A DNA stretch of 64,000 nucleotides from Sphingomonas hylomeconis (lineage in GTDB: Bacteria > Pseudomonadota > Alphaproteobacteria > Sphingomonadales > Sphingomonadaceae). Numbering within the stretch: the stretch's first letter is position 1; the number at the start of each line of letters is the position of its first letter. The notes below the pieces were generated by a model that made no database searches, was not told where the DNA came from, and worked only from the letters and a program-made list of their open reading frames with translations. A program made the translations under genes and the position numbers. Positions 20,051 to 28,733 of the stretch are shown in pieces. The stretch lies in contig NZ_JANQBK010000001.1 of the NCBI RefSeq assembly GCF_025370105.1, forward strand, positions 310,001 to 374,000, in the 5' to 3' direction.

Positions 20051-21082
20051 TCACCGATTGAGCCGTTGCAGCAAGGTGGCGCGCAGCCGCCGCGCCGCCA
20101 TGGCATCCAGCGGACCCAGCGCGCCGCGCGCCTCGGGCGGCAGGTGCGCCCCGGCGCGCGCCGCATCGCCGAACACGTAATAGTCGAACAGCGCCTGCCA
20201 CCCCGCTTTCTCGTGTTCCGGCCGGTCGCGCAGGCTGAGCAGCGCGTGCAGCAACGTGTTCTGCGGCGTGTCCATGAAGCGGGGCGAGGTGTTCCACCAA
20301 TAGTTGATCATTGCGTTGAACGGATCGAGCGCCTCGACCTGATGCCACCACAAGGCGGGATAGATCAGCGCATCGCCCGGCTCCATTTCCGCCACTTCGG
20401 CCATGGCAAGCGCATCGGCGAAGCCGGGATGACGCGCCAGATCGGGGGCGTCGAAATCGACCATCGAGACGACCTGGCCGGCGGGCGTCGGATCGAGCGG
20501 GCCGGGATAGAGATTGGCGGCCTGGTCCGGCGGGAACAAGGTGAAGCGCCGCCGCCCGACCAGCGTGACCGCGATATTGTTCGACATGTCGTAATGCGCC
20601 GAGGCGATCGTGCGGTTGCCGATCCAGATGCTGACCAGCGGCGGATGATCCAGCAACTCGGCATCGCCGAAGGGCAGGGCGGCCTCGGCGCGAAGCCCAG
20701 GCATATATTGGTCGATATCGGTCGAGCCGATATAGAGGGCGGGCGCGGCGGGATCGTCGAGCCCGGCCAGCAACCGATCGAGATAGGCGGAGAGCGATCC
20801 GCGCTCCCGCGCGAAATTGAGCGTGGTGCAATCCGCGCTATAGCCGAACCGCCCGCCGATCGCCGGATCGCCGATATAGGCGGTGACCGGCCGGCCGCCG
20901 TCGAACTGCTTGAGCCAGTCGATCGCCGCCGGGGCGCCGCGTTGCCCGGCGGCGACCAGCGGCAGATCGCGTGCGATGCCGCGCAGGATCGCCGGGCGAC
21001 CATCGGCGATCAGCGCCGCGACGGGCAGGCTGGCGGCCTCGGCCCCTTCGATGACACGCGTGCGGCGGGCGATGGCGGGCAT
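20051..21082 (-). CDS. cupin-like (JmjC-fold) domain protein
   Basis: The 343-residue protein resembles the cupin_8/JmjC group of Fe(II)- and 2-oxoglutarate-dependent oxygenases. The iron-binding facial triad is visible as H163 and D165 in 'SAHYDMSNN' and H247 in 'WWHQVE'; 'GDALIYPALWW' is the usual preceding strand. The N-terminus 'VAALIADGRPAILRGI' is typical of this family. Such proteins hydroxylate protein side chains or small molecules. It lies five bases after sapC and twelve bases before the halogenase, implying one transcript. The substrate is unknown and may be shared with the halogenase. Confidence 0.88.
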   Translation of the reverse strand: MPAIARRTRVIEGAEAASLPVAALIADGRPAILRGIARDLPLVAAGQRGAPAAIDWLKQFDGGRPVTAYIGDPAIGGRFGYSADCTTLNFARERGSLSAYLDRLLAGLDDPAAPALYIGSTDIDQYMPGLRAEAALPFGDAELLDHPPLVSIWIGNRTIASAHYDMSNNIAVTLVGRRRFTLFPPDQAANLYPGPLDPTPAGQVVSMVDFDAPDLARHPGFADALAMAEVAEMEPGDALIYPALWWHQVEALDPFNAMINYWWNTSPRFMDTPQNTLLHALLSLRDRPEHEKAGWQALFDYYVFGDAARAGAHLPPEARGALGPLDAMAARRLRATLLQRLNR

Positions 21083-21087
21083 CCTGC

Positions 21088-21810
21088 TCAGCCGCTCGCC
21101 CGGGGCAGCGCCTGCTTGCGCGCGATCAGCCCCTGGATGTTGGCAAGCGACACGGCGGCCAGGATGGCGAGGCGCAGCAGGCCCGAGCGGTGCAGCCGCT
21201 CGAGCGGTTCGCCGGTCAGCGCGGCGAGCCGCTCGATATCCACCACCAGCACGTCCGGCACGGTGTAGCGCCGTTCCTCGCTGACATCGATGGTCAGCGT
21301 GACGGGAGCGAGCAGCCCGGCCGCGTCGAGCGCGGCATAGGCGGCGGGCGCGCTTTCCATCCCGGCATAGAGCAGCCGCAGCACGCCGGTGACATGATCG
21401 AGATAGGGCGCATTGCCGCCATGTTCGAGGAACAGCGGCAGGCCGTCGTCATCGCCGACGCGGGGATCGTCGAGATCGACCTGCACCATCGCCTCGCCCG
21501 GGCCATCGCCCGCCGCGTCCCTGACCATGCCGATCGAGAAGGGGCCGCGCCGGTGGCTGGCGGGCACATAGCGGCTGGTCCAATGGTCACCGGCCAGAAA
21601 CAGGTTTTCGTCGCGGTCCAGCCCGAGCAGCACATAGGCGTGCAGCCCGTCGTCGCGACGCCGGAAGATGATCGCGAACTCGCGCTGCGCTTCCTCGAAC
21701 TCGGCGGGGAATATCGGCGCCTGGTTGGCGGCGTCGCCGAACGCCGCGCCGGCGCGCGGACTGACGCGCAGATCCGCATGGTCGATATTGTTGATCTGTA
21801 CGGGATTCAT
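21088..21810 (-). CDS. SapC family protein
   Basis: The 240-residue product matches the SapC family, named after an S-layer-associated Campylobacter protein but found widely next to TonB receptors in Proteobacteria. Recognisable parts are 'NNIDHADLRVSP', 'FPAEFEEAQREFAIIFRR', 'LLGLDRDENLFLAGDHW', 'RYVPASHRRGPFSIG' and the C-terminal 'LRLAILAAVSLANIQGLI'. I chose ATG 21810, which has GGAG four bases upstream, over a TTG eight codons earlier. There is no signal peptide. It heads the sapC-cupin-halogenase run, downstream of the receptor's terminator. Biochemical function is not established. Confidence 0.9.
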   Translation of the reverse strand: MNPVQINNIDHADLRVSPRAGAAFGDAANQAPIFPAEFEEAQREFAIIFRRRDDGLHAYVLLGLDRDENLFLAGDHWTSRYVPASHRRGPFSIGMVRDAAGDGPGEAMVQVDLDDPRVGDDDGLPLFLEHGGNAPYLDHVTGVLRLLYAGMESAPAAYAALDAAGLLAPVTLTIDVSEERRYTVPDVLVVDIERLAALTGEPLERLHRSGLLRLAILAAVSLANIQGLIARKQALPRASG

Positions 21811-21860
21811 CCACTCCGATCCTGTTTTGTCCAAGTCTATCAGTCAGGTGTCGGCGGACA

Positions 21861-21896
21861 AAAAGAAAAAGGCCGCCGCGCGGTGCGACGGCCTTC
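21861..21896 (-). terminator. terminator between TonB receptor and sapC
   Basis: On the minus strand the sequence AAGGCCGTCGC pairs with GCGGCGGCCTT across a short CG-rich loop, followed by a TTTTTCTTTTT tract. It lies about 45 bases after the receptor stop and 50 bases before the sapC start. It should end or attenuate receptor transcripts, so sapC-cupin-halogenase expression would depend on read-through or its own promoter. Confidence 0.85.
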
Positions 21897-21941
21897 CTCC
21901 CCCCACGACCAGGCGCGGCGCTGGGCCGCGCCCGGATCCGA

Positions 21942-24900
21942 TCAGAAGCGGAAGCGCGCGCCGGCGTAGAAGCGCGGCTTGAGCTCCTGGACATAGACCA
22001 GGTTGGTCTCGGTGCGGGCATATTGACGGAACGGCTCGCTGGTCAGGTTGACCGCTTCGAGCGACAGCGAGATGTTCTGCGTGATGTCGTAGCTGACGCT
22101 CGCATCGAGCGTGCCGAACGCCGCCGTGAACAGCGGGTTGCGATTGGCACCCTGGTTGGTCGCCGCCAGATACTTGTCGCGCCAATTGTACGAGATGCGC
22201 GCCGAAATGCCGTTCTTTTCGTAAATGCCGGTCAGGTTGGCGCTGTCGCCCAAGCCGGTCAGCGCGAAGATGTTGACGTTCGGATCGGCATAGGGGTTCA
22301 CGTTCACGTTGCCGTCGACCTTGGTGTACGAGGCCGCGAAGCCGAACCCGGATTGCCCGAAGAAGTGGGTCCAAGCGAATTCGAAGCCGTGCAAATTGGC
22401 CTCGCGGTTGTTGACCGGCTCGCTGATCGCGAAATTGACCAGCGGGTCGTTGGAATCGCCGACGAGGTTAACGGCGAGCGCCAGATCGGTGTAGAAGGTG
22501 CCGCGGAACTGCCCGGTCGCCGGATCAAATGCGTTCTGGAAGGCGGTCGTCGCCGCTGCCTGGTTGCCGCCATTCTGTTGCAGCAAGGCGGCATAGGCGA
22601 ACAGGTTTTCGTCGGTCGTGGCGATATTGTTGTTGCGCAGATAGGCCAGCGCGATGCCGGACCGCGAGCCCGGCGCGCCCGCCCCGGGATCGCGCAACCC
22701 GAACAGGTTGCCGTTGGTCACCTGGCTGCCGACGAAGTTGCGCACGTCCTTGTTGAAGAAGCCGACCGAGACGAAGCTGGTGGGCTTGTAATACCATTCG
22801 ACCGACACGTCGAAATTGTCCGAGACGAGCGGCAGCAACGCCGGATTGTGGCGCGATGCCGGTGCCGTTCCCCCCGCGCTCAGCGCGGTCGGGCGGTTCG
22901 GCTGGTTGGCCGTCACGGAGGCGAACAGATCGCTATAATCGGCACGCGCCAGCGTGCGGCTGAACGAGGCGCGCGCCACCACATCGTCGACCACTTCCAT
23001 CTTGAAATCGAGCGACGGCAGCAGATTGTCGTATTTCGACTTGACGTTGACCGTCCCGGTGGACGCCCCGCCCAGCACGGCGAAGTCATTGTCCGACTGC
23101 CATTCCAGCGCGGTCGGGATGGTCTGGATGGCGAGCGAATTGACCCTGGTCTGCTCGTAGCGAACACCGATCAGCGCGCTGGCGGGGCGCCCGGCAATGT
23201 CGCCCGACCAGTTCATCTGGCCATAGAGCGCCCAGGTCTTCTCGCCCACCGTGTCGTCCGTCGCGCCCTGCAGGATCCGCCCGCGGCCCGGCACATTCGC
23301 ATAATAAGGCGAGAAGACGTTGAGCAGGTCGACCGCATCGCCGCGGAACGCGACCAGCGCCGACCCGGTCGAGTTCGGGTTATACTTGTCGAACTTGCAG
23401 GTCAGGCAGAACGTATCGACGAGATCGCCGGCGAGCTGGTTGACGATGCCCGTGTCGGTGATGCCCCAGTCGCCCAGCAACTGCTGCGTATTGGAACTCG
23501 CCGAGCGCGTCCTGGCGTCGACATAGTTGCCGCCGAACACGAAGCGGCTCTCGTTGCCCAGATCCCAGCCCAGTTCCGCGCTGAACTGGTTGACCCGCGA
23601 TTCCTGCCGCGAAAAGATCTCGCGCGCAATCTGCGTGCCGACGTCGCCGATATCGAGCAGGTTGTTGCAATTGCCGCCGCGGCCGCCGTTGGTCGCGTTG
23701 CAGTCGTTCAGCGTTTCGGATTGCTGCGGAAAGCCGTTGCTGAAATCGACCCGGTGCGTGGCGCGAACGGGCGCGCCGATCGAGATCGTCGTCGCCGAGG
23801 TGCCGTTCGCATTGTCCGGATCGGTCGTCGACTTCGAATGGTTCGCGTCGAGCTTCAGCGACAGCACGTCGGTGAAGTTCCACTTCACGTTGGCGCCGAA
23901 CGAATACAATTCGGTCTTGGTGGCGAAACGCTGCTGCTCGTAGCCTTTGTCCGCCTGCTTCGCCTCGGCCAGGATGATCGCCGACTGCATCTCCTTATTG
24001 TCGTCGAACGTGATGTCGCTGAACGGGCGCTGGAACCAGTTGGTCTGCTCGCTGCGCTCATCGCTCAGCTTGTTGCGGGCATATAGGCCATCGACCGTGA
24101 TCTCGAGCCGGTCGGTCGGCTTGAACTGGATGTTGGCCTGGCCATTGAGGCGCTCGCGCCGGTTTTCCGAGAATTGGTAGCGGCTGTCGTTCGGGATCTG
24201 CACATACGGTGTGGTCGGACGGTTGGTGATCTTGGTCGCCGCGTTGATGTAAGTCGTCGTATTCAGGAAATCGCTCAGCGGCACGATGTTCCAATAGTTG
24301 GGGTTGGACTGGACCGAGGCGGATTCGCGCAGCTGATAGCTGCCGAACACGTTCACGCCGAACGTTTCGGCGTCGTTCTTCCAGTTGATCAGGCCCGAGA
24401 CTTCCGGCGTGATCCGGCTGAGATCCGATTCGGCCTTCTCGACCGAACTGTCGTACAGCGCCTTGGCGCCGATCGACCCCGACAGGCCGTCCTCGCGCGC
24501 ATCGAGCGGGCGGCGGGTGACGACGTTGATCGCCGCGCCGATGCCGCCCGACGGGATATTGGCCCGGCCGGTCTTGTACACTTCCAGCGCGGCGACGCCT
24601 TCCGACGCCAGGTTCTGGAAGTCGAACGAGCGGCCGGTGCCGACCGCGAATGCGTTGCCGGTGCTGAGGTCGATATTGGTCGAGGCCAGCTGGCGCCCGT
24701 TCAGCGTGACCAGATTGTAGTTGCCGCTGAAGCCGCGCACGGCCACCGTCGAGCCTTCGCCGTTGGAGCGGCTGATCGACACGCCGGTGATGCGCTGCAG
24801 CGACTCGGCGAGGTTGGTATCCGGGAACTTGCCGATATCTTCGGCCGAGATAGCATCGACGACGCCAGCGGACGTGCGCTTGATGTCGATCGCGCGATTG

Positions 24901-25082
24901 AGGCTGGCGCGGATGCCGGTGACCACGATGTCCTGTTCATCGGTGTTCTGCGGGTCCTGCTGGGCGACGGCCGGCGAGTCGGCGGGCGCGACCTGCGCTG
25001 TGGCGGGCAAGGTGAGGCCGGCGGCCAGCGCCAGACCAGATGTCGTGCGGGCGAGCGCGGTGGCGAAATTGGTGGCTTTCAT
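21942..25082 (-). CDS. TonB-dependent receptor (carbohydrate-type, Caulobacter/Sphingomonas clade)
   Basis: This 1,046-residue outer-membrane protein has a signal peptide ending near 'LPATAQ', then a TonB box-like 'DIVVTGIRASLNRAID' and the clade-typical plug start 'ISAEDIGKFPDTNLAESLQRITGVSISR'. The plug continues with 'VAVRGFSGNYNLVTLNGR' and the barrel ends 'FYAGARFRF', with terminal phenylalanine. This subclass is the one linked to oligosaccharide uptake in oligotrophs. AGGAGG precedes the ATG by seven bases. A palindromic LacI-type operator lies about 80 bases upstream. Together with GH43 and GH130 genes it suggests import of a plant or microbial polysaccharide fragment; the sugar is not known. 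Confidence 0.93.
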   Translation of the reverse strand: MKATNFATALARTTSGLALAAGLTLPATAQVAPADSPAVAQQDPQNTDEQDIVVTGIRASLNRAIDIKRTSAGVVDAISAEDIGKFPDTNLAESLQRITGVSISRSNGEGSTVAVRGFSGNYNLVTLNGRQLASTNIDLSTGNAFAVGTGRSFDFQNLASEGVAALEVYKTGRANIPSGGIGAAINVVTRRPLDAREDGLSGSIGAKALYDSSVEKAESDLSRITPEVSGLINWKNDAETFGVNVFGSYQLRESASVQSNPNYWNIVPLSDFLNTTTYINAATKITNRPTTPYVQIPNDSRYQFSENRRERLNGQANIQFKPTDRLEITVDGLYARNKLSDERSEQTNWFQRPFSDITFDDNKEMQSAIILAEAKQADKGYEQQRFATKTELYSFGANVKWNFTDVLSLKLDANHSKSTTDPDNANGTSATTISIGAPVRATHRVDFSNGFPQQSETLNDCNATNGGRGGNCNNLLDIGDVGTQIAREIFSRQESRVNQFSAELGWDLGNESRFVFGGNYVDARTRSASSNTQQLLGDWGITDTGIVNQLAGDLVDTFCLTCKFDKYNPNSTGSALVAFRGDAVDLLNVFSPYYANVPGRGRILQGATDDTVGEKTWALYGQMNWSGDIAGRPASALIGVRYEQTRVNSLAIQTIPTALEWQSDNDFAVLGGASTGTVNVKSKYDNLLPSLDFKMEVVDDVVARASFSRTLARADYSDLFASVTANQPNRPTALSAGGTAPASRHNPALLPLVSDNFDVSVEWYYKPTSFVSVGFFNKDVRNFVGSQVTNGNLFGLRDPGAGAPGSRSGIALAYLRNNNIATTDENLFAYAALLQQNGGNQAAATTAFQNAFDPATGQFRGTFYTDLALAVNLVGDSNDPLVNFAISEPVNNREANLHGFEFAWTHFFGQSGFGFAASYTKVDGNVNVNPYADPNVNIFALTGLGDSANLTGIYEKNGISARISYNWRDKYLAATNQGANRNPLFTAAFGTLDASVSYDITQNISLSLEAVNLTSEPFRQYARTETNLVYVQELKPRFYAGARFRF

Positions 25083-25157
25083 GATGTCCCCTCCTGAAAT
25101 TCTCACGGTCGCTGCCGTCGCTTCTCACCCCTTTGCGGGGTTGAGAGCCGTGATTAG

Positions 25158-25171
25158 TGGTATCGCTACCA
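25158..25171. promoter_or_regulatory. putative LacI-family operator, receptor side
   Basis: The 14-bp near-palindrome TGGTATCGCTACCA has the central CG and inverted TGGTA/TACCA halves typical of LacI/GalR operators. It lies about 75-90 bases before the receptor start codon, near a likely core promoter. No LacI-type regulator gene is in the window. Confidence 0.6.
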
Positions 25172-25638
25172 AAATGTATGACATTGTCAACGGCGCCCAG
25201 TCAAAATGGCGAAATAGAATGGAAATCGGCCCTCTGATGGGTGCTGTTCGCGCCCCGGGGCAGCAGGAGCTTGGCAAGGCCAAGACCGGGCAGATGCCGA
25301 GCTTGCAATCCCGCGCCTTCGCAAACCCTCAATTGCCGGACGGACGAAGAAATACTGTCACGGGTTAAGATGCCGACGACAGATGAGGTGAATGAAAATG
25401 GCGATGCTGCAGTGCAACTATCTCCCGCTCATCCATTGATCGCTCGACTTTCGTCGTCGCGCGCCAAGGCTGAGTATATTGGTTCCAGACACTGTTCGGG
25501 AAACACATGTTGCTGTTACGAAGGGGCGATGAATGCGGGGGATACATGGGGTGGCGGGGCACAGGGTTGTGCGCGTGTCGTGCGGCGCTGGCCGGTCGCC
25601 GGAATGACCCGCTTGCCGAGCGCAGTATCGCCTCATAT

Positions 25639-25650
25639 GATAGCGCTATC
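25639..25650. promoter_or_regulatory. putative LacI-family operator, GH43 side
   Basis: The perfect 12-bp palindrome GATAGCGCTATC lies about 43 bases before the GH43 start codon. Its core resembles the receptor-side palindrome (GGTATCGCTACC), so the two may bind the same repressor. Confidence 0.55.
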
Positions 25651-25692
25651 TATTCCAGATCTCGCAGAAGATCGATATTAGGAGGGAACAGC

Positions 25693-26775
25693 ATGCGCAC
25701 TCACTGGACCGTCGCGATGGCCGCCGTGCCGCTTGCCTTGGCCACCACGCTGGCGGTCGCGCAGCCCGATGCGGCGCCGCGCAGTGCCGATGGCCGGCGG
25801 TTTCTGGCGCAGCCACTAATCAAGGACCTCTATGTCGCCGATCCCTCGGCGCATGTCTTCAACGGCCGGCTCTATATCTATCCCAGTCACGACGTGGATG
25901 CCGGCATTCCGGACGACGATCTCGGCAGCCAATATGCGATGCATGATTACCGCGTGCTGAGCATGGCGCGTCCCGGCGGTCCGGTCACCGTGCATCCGCT
26001 GGCGATCGACGTGAAGGACATTCCCTGGGCGTCGAAACAGACCTGGGCGCCGGATGCGGCCTATAAGAACGGCGTCTATTATCTCTACATGCCGGCGCGC
26101 GACAAAGACGGGGTGTTCCGCATCGGCGTCGCCACGTCGCGGTCGCCGGTCGGCCCGTTCAAGGCCGAGCCCGAGCCGATCCGCGGCAGTTATTCGATCG
26201 ATCCGGCGGTATTCAGCGATAGCGACGGGCAGAGCTATATGTATTTCGGCGGCATCTGGGGTGGGCAGCTGCAGCGCTGGGCGAGCGGCAGCTACGATCC
26301 CGCGGCCGGCGACACCGATCTGCGGCAGGATGACAAGCCGGCGCTGTCGGCCAAGGTTGCGCGCCTGACACCGGACATGAAGCAGTTCGCGGAGCCCCCG
26401 CGCGACGTGCAGATCGTCGATGCTGCCGGCAAGCCGATCCTCGGCGGCGATCACGAGCGGCGCTTCTTCGAGGCCTCGTGGATGTTCAAGCGCGGTGGGC
26501 GCTATTATTTCACCTATTCGACCGGCGACACGCATTTGCTGAACTATGCGATCGGCGACAATCCCTATGGGCCGTTCCGCTATACCGGCCATATCCTGTC
26601 ACCGGTGCAGGGCTGGACGTCGCATCACTCGATCGTGCAGTTCCGCAAGCGCTGGTGGCTGTTCTATCACGACACGCAATTGTCGAACAAAAACCATCTG
26701 CGCTCGGCCAAGATGACCGAATTGTTCTTCAACGCCGATGGCACGATCAAGCCGATCGATCCGTTCACCGACTGA
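25693..26775 (+). CDS. secreted glycoside hydrolase family 43 protein
   Basis: The 360-residue product has a signal peptide ending 'LAVA-QP' (about residue 24) and the GH43 five-bladed propeller. The expected acid residues are visible: the base Asp in 'YVADPSAHVFNGRLYIY', the pKa-modulating Asp in 'SIDPAVFSDSDG', and the acid Glu in 'FFEASWMFKRGG'. GH43 enzymes are mostly beta-xylosidases or alpha-L-arabinofuranosidases; the exact activity cannot be read. GGAGGG precedes the ATG by six bases. It is divergent from the TonB receptor and probably trims oligosaccharides in the periplasm or at the surface. Confidence 0.9.
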   Translation: MRTHWTVAMAAVPLALATTLAVAQPDAAPRSADGRRFLAQPLIKDLYVADPSAHVFNGRLYIYPSHDVDAGIPDDDLGSQYAMHDYRVLSMARPGGPVTVHPLAIDVKDIPWASKQTWAPDAAYKNGVYYLYMPARDKDGVFRIGVATSRSPVGPFKAEPEPIRGSYSIDPAVFSDSDGQSYMYFGGIWGGQLQRWASGSYDPAAGDTDLRQDDKPALSAKVARLTPDMKQFAEPPRDVQIVDAAGKPILGGDHERRFFEASWMFKRGGRYYFTYSTGDTHLLNYAIGDNPYGPFRYTGHILSPVQGWTSHHSIVQFRKRWWLFYHDTQLSNKNHLRSAKMTELFFNADGTIKPIDPFTD

Positions 26776-26877
26776 CCCATCTCGAGGGACCGGCCGCGCA
26801 TGCCGCGGCCGGCGGCGTGCGTTCCGCTTGCATCCGGCGGCGAGGTTCGACAGGCTCGCTGCAAAACGGGGGTCGGC

Positions 26878-28590
26878 ATGGGTAGATGGTGGGCGGTGAT
26901 CGTGGCGCTGGTCGGCGCGGTCCTGTTGGCGGTGATCGCGACGACGCCGCCGGCGCCGCGCCCCGCGAATGCGCCGCTCGACCAATTCGCCGCAGGCCGC
27001 GCGATGGCCGACATCCGCGGGATCGCACGCGCGCCGCATCCCACCGGCAGCGCGGAGAATGCGCGGGTCCGCGCCTATCTGATGCGGCGGCTGGCCGGCA
27101 TGGTGCTCGCTGTGCGCACCAGCAGCACGCCGGTGACACCGGCGGCGGCCGAGCGCATCGCCGCATGGCGCGGCACGGCGGGCACGGCACCGGCGGCGGT
27201 CAATATCGTCGCGACGCTGGCCGGTCGCGACCCGACGCTGCCCGCGGTGCTGCTGATGGCGCATTATGACAGCGTCGGCGGATCGCCCGGCGCGGCGGAT
27301 GACGGCGCCGGCGTTGCCACCGCGCTGGAAACGGTGCGCGCGTTGCTGGTGGCCGGCCGGCCCGCGCGCGACATCATCGTGTTGCTGACCGACGGCGAGG
27401 AAGTGGGGCTGGAAGGCGCCACTGCCTTCTTCGCGCGCGATCCGCTGGCCAGGCGGGTCGGCGTGGTCGTCAACATGGAGGCGCGCGGCGGCGGCGGGCG
27501 CGCGTCGATGTTCGAGACGGGCAGCGACAATGGCGCGATGATGCGGCTGTTCCAGCGCGCGGTGTCCCGGCCCGTCGGCACCTCGCTCAGCGTGTTCATC
27601 TATCAGCACCTGCCCAACTCGACCGATTTCACGCCCGCCAAGCAGGCCGGCCTGCCCGGTTTCAACTTCGCCTTTATCGGGCGGCCGGGCCTCTATCATT
27701 CGCCGCTCGCCACGCCCGACGCGCTCGATCAGGGATCGGTGCAGGACATGGGCGGGCAGGTGCTCGATCTGACGCGCGCGTTGCTGGCGGCGCCGGTCCT
27801 GCCGGGCAAGGCGGCGGATCTGACTTTCTTCGATGCCTTCGGGCTGGTGCTGCTGGCCTATCCCGCGCCGCTCGGCTGGGCCTTGTTCGCCGGCGCTGCC
27901 TTGCTTTTCGCGCTGGCCGGATGGCGACAGCAGGGCGGGCGAGATATTCTGCGCGGCGCGGCAGCGACCGCCGTGCTGGTCGTGCTGGCCGGAGTGCTGC
28001 TCTATCTGGTCAATCTAGTGTCGGGGGCAGATGGGCCGGTCAATTATTACGATCGGCTCGCGGCGATCCCGCGGTTGCAGGTGCAGGCCGCCCTGCTGTG
28101 CGCGGCGGCGGTGCTGACGGTGTGGACCATGGTCGGCGCAGGGCGGCGATCGGCCACCGCCTTCTCGATCGGCGCGGCGCTGCCGCTGCTGCTGCTGGGG
28201 GGCGCGGCGCAATGGGCGGCGCCGACCGTGTCCGGCGTGCTGTTATGCCCGTTGCTGCTGGTCGCCGCCGCGACCGCCGCAGGCGCCTTTGGCGGGGTGC
28301 GGATCGGCACGGCGGCGGGGATCCTGGCAGGGGCGATCGGGATCGGCTTCCTGCTCGCGCTCGGCTTCTTCCTGCTGCAGGCGGTGGGGCCGGACACGCC
28401 GTTCGTCGCCGCGCTGCCGCTGGCGCTGGCTGCCTTGTTCCTCTGGCCGCTGCTGCCGCCTGTCGCGCGGCAGCGGGGGATGGTGACGGCGGGCGCGCTG
28501 GTCCTGCTCGCGCTGGCGATCGCGCTGTGGGTACGGCTCGATCCGATCGCGGCGAGCGTGCCGCAGCCGGCGGCCCAGGCCCACGCCTGA
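26878..28590 (+). CDS. M28 family metallopeptidase with C-terminal membrane domain
   Basis: The product has about 570 residues. An N-terminal signal anchor (residues 5-24) is followed by an M28 zinc aminopeptidase domain. Probable metal ligands are in 'LLMAHYDSVGG', 'GAADDGAGVA' and 'LTDGEEVGLEG', with a further His in 'GLYHSPLATPD'. From about residue 310 the protein consists of many hydrophobic helices ('LVLLAYPAPLGWALFAGAALLFALAGW' region onward), roughly eight. This architecture recalls the eukaryotic ER metallopeptidase ERMP1/Fxna group. The catalytic domain should face the periplasm. It starts about 100 bp after GH43, but a direct link to sugar use is not evident. Confidence 0.88.
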   Translation: MGRWWAVIVALVGAVLLAVIATTPPAPRPANAPLDQFAAGRAMADIRGIARAPHPTGSAENARVRAYLMRRLAGMVLAVRTSSTPVTPAAAERIAAWRGTAGTAPAAVNIVATLAGRDPTLPAVLLMAHYDSVGGSPGAADDGAGVATALETVRALLVAGRPARDIIVLLTDGEEVGLEGATAFFARDPLARRVGVVVNMEARGGGGRASMFETGSDNGAMMRLFQRAVSRPVGTSLSVFIYQHLPNSTDFTPAKQAGLPGFNFAFIGRPGLYHSPLATPDALDQGSVQDMGGQVLDLTRALLAAPVLPGKAADLTFFDAFGLVLLAYPAPLGWALFAGAALLFALAGWRQQGGRDILRGAAATAVLVVLAGVLLYLVNLVSGADGPVNYYDRLAAIPRLQVQAALLCAAAVLTVWTMVGAGRRSATAFSIGAALPLLLLGGAAQWAAPTVSGVLLCPLLLVAAATAAGAFGGVRIGTAAGILAGAIGIGFLLALGFFLLQAVGPDTPFVAALPLALAALFLWPLLPPVARQRGMVTAGALVLLALAIALWVRLDPIAASVPQPAAQAHA

Positions 28591-28733
28591 CCGCGCGTTC
28601 CTCGCGCAATCGGTTGCTGACCGACGAGGCGTGCACCATCCTTGATCTCTCAGGGCGTTGGTTTGGCGCGGTTGTCGAACGCGATCGCTGAGCGCGGCTG
28701 AACCGAATGCCGCAACGCTGCGTTGACCCTCCG

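Larger units (their letters stand above)
25083..25692. other. 610-bp divergent regulatory region
   Basis: This non-coding interval separates the divergent TonB receptor and GH43 genes. Small open frames here lack ribosome sites and family resemblance. It is visibly more AT-rich than its surroundings. It carries two palindromes of LacI-operator type, described separately. I see no RNA gene. Confidence 0.7.

Noticed and set aside
22023..24086. 687-codon plus-strand frame across the TonB receptor
   Set aside because: Antisense shadow of a receptor with clear plug and barrel motifs.
25241..25681. 146-codon plus-strand frame in the divergent regulatory region
   Set aside because: No ribosome site, odd composition, and overlaps the GH43-side operator; more likely non-coding.
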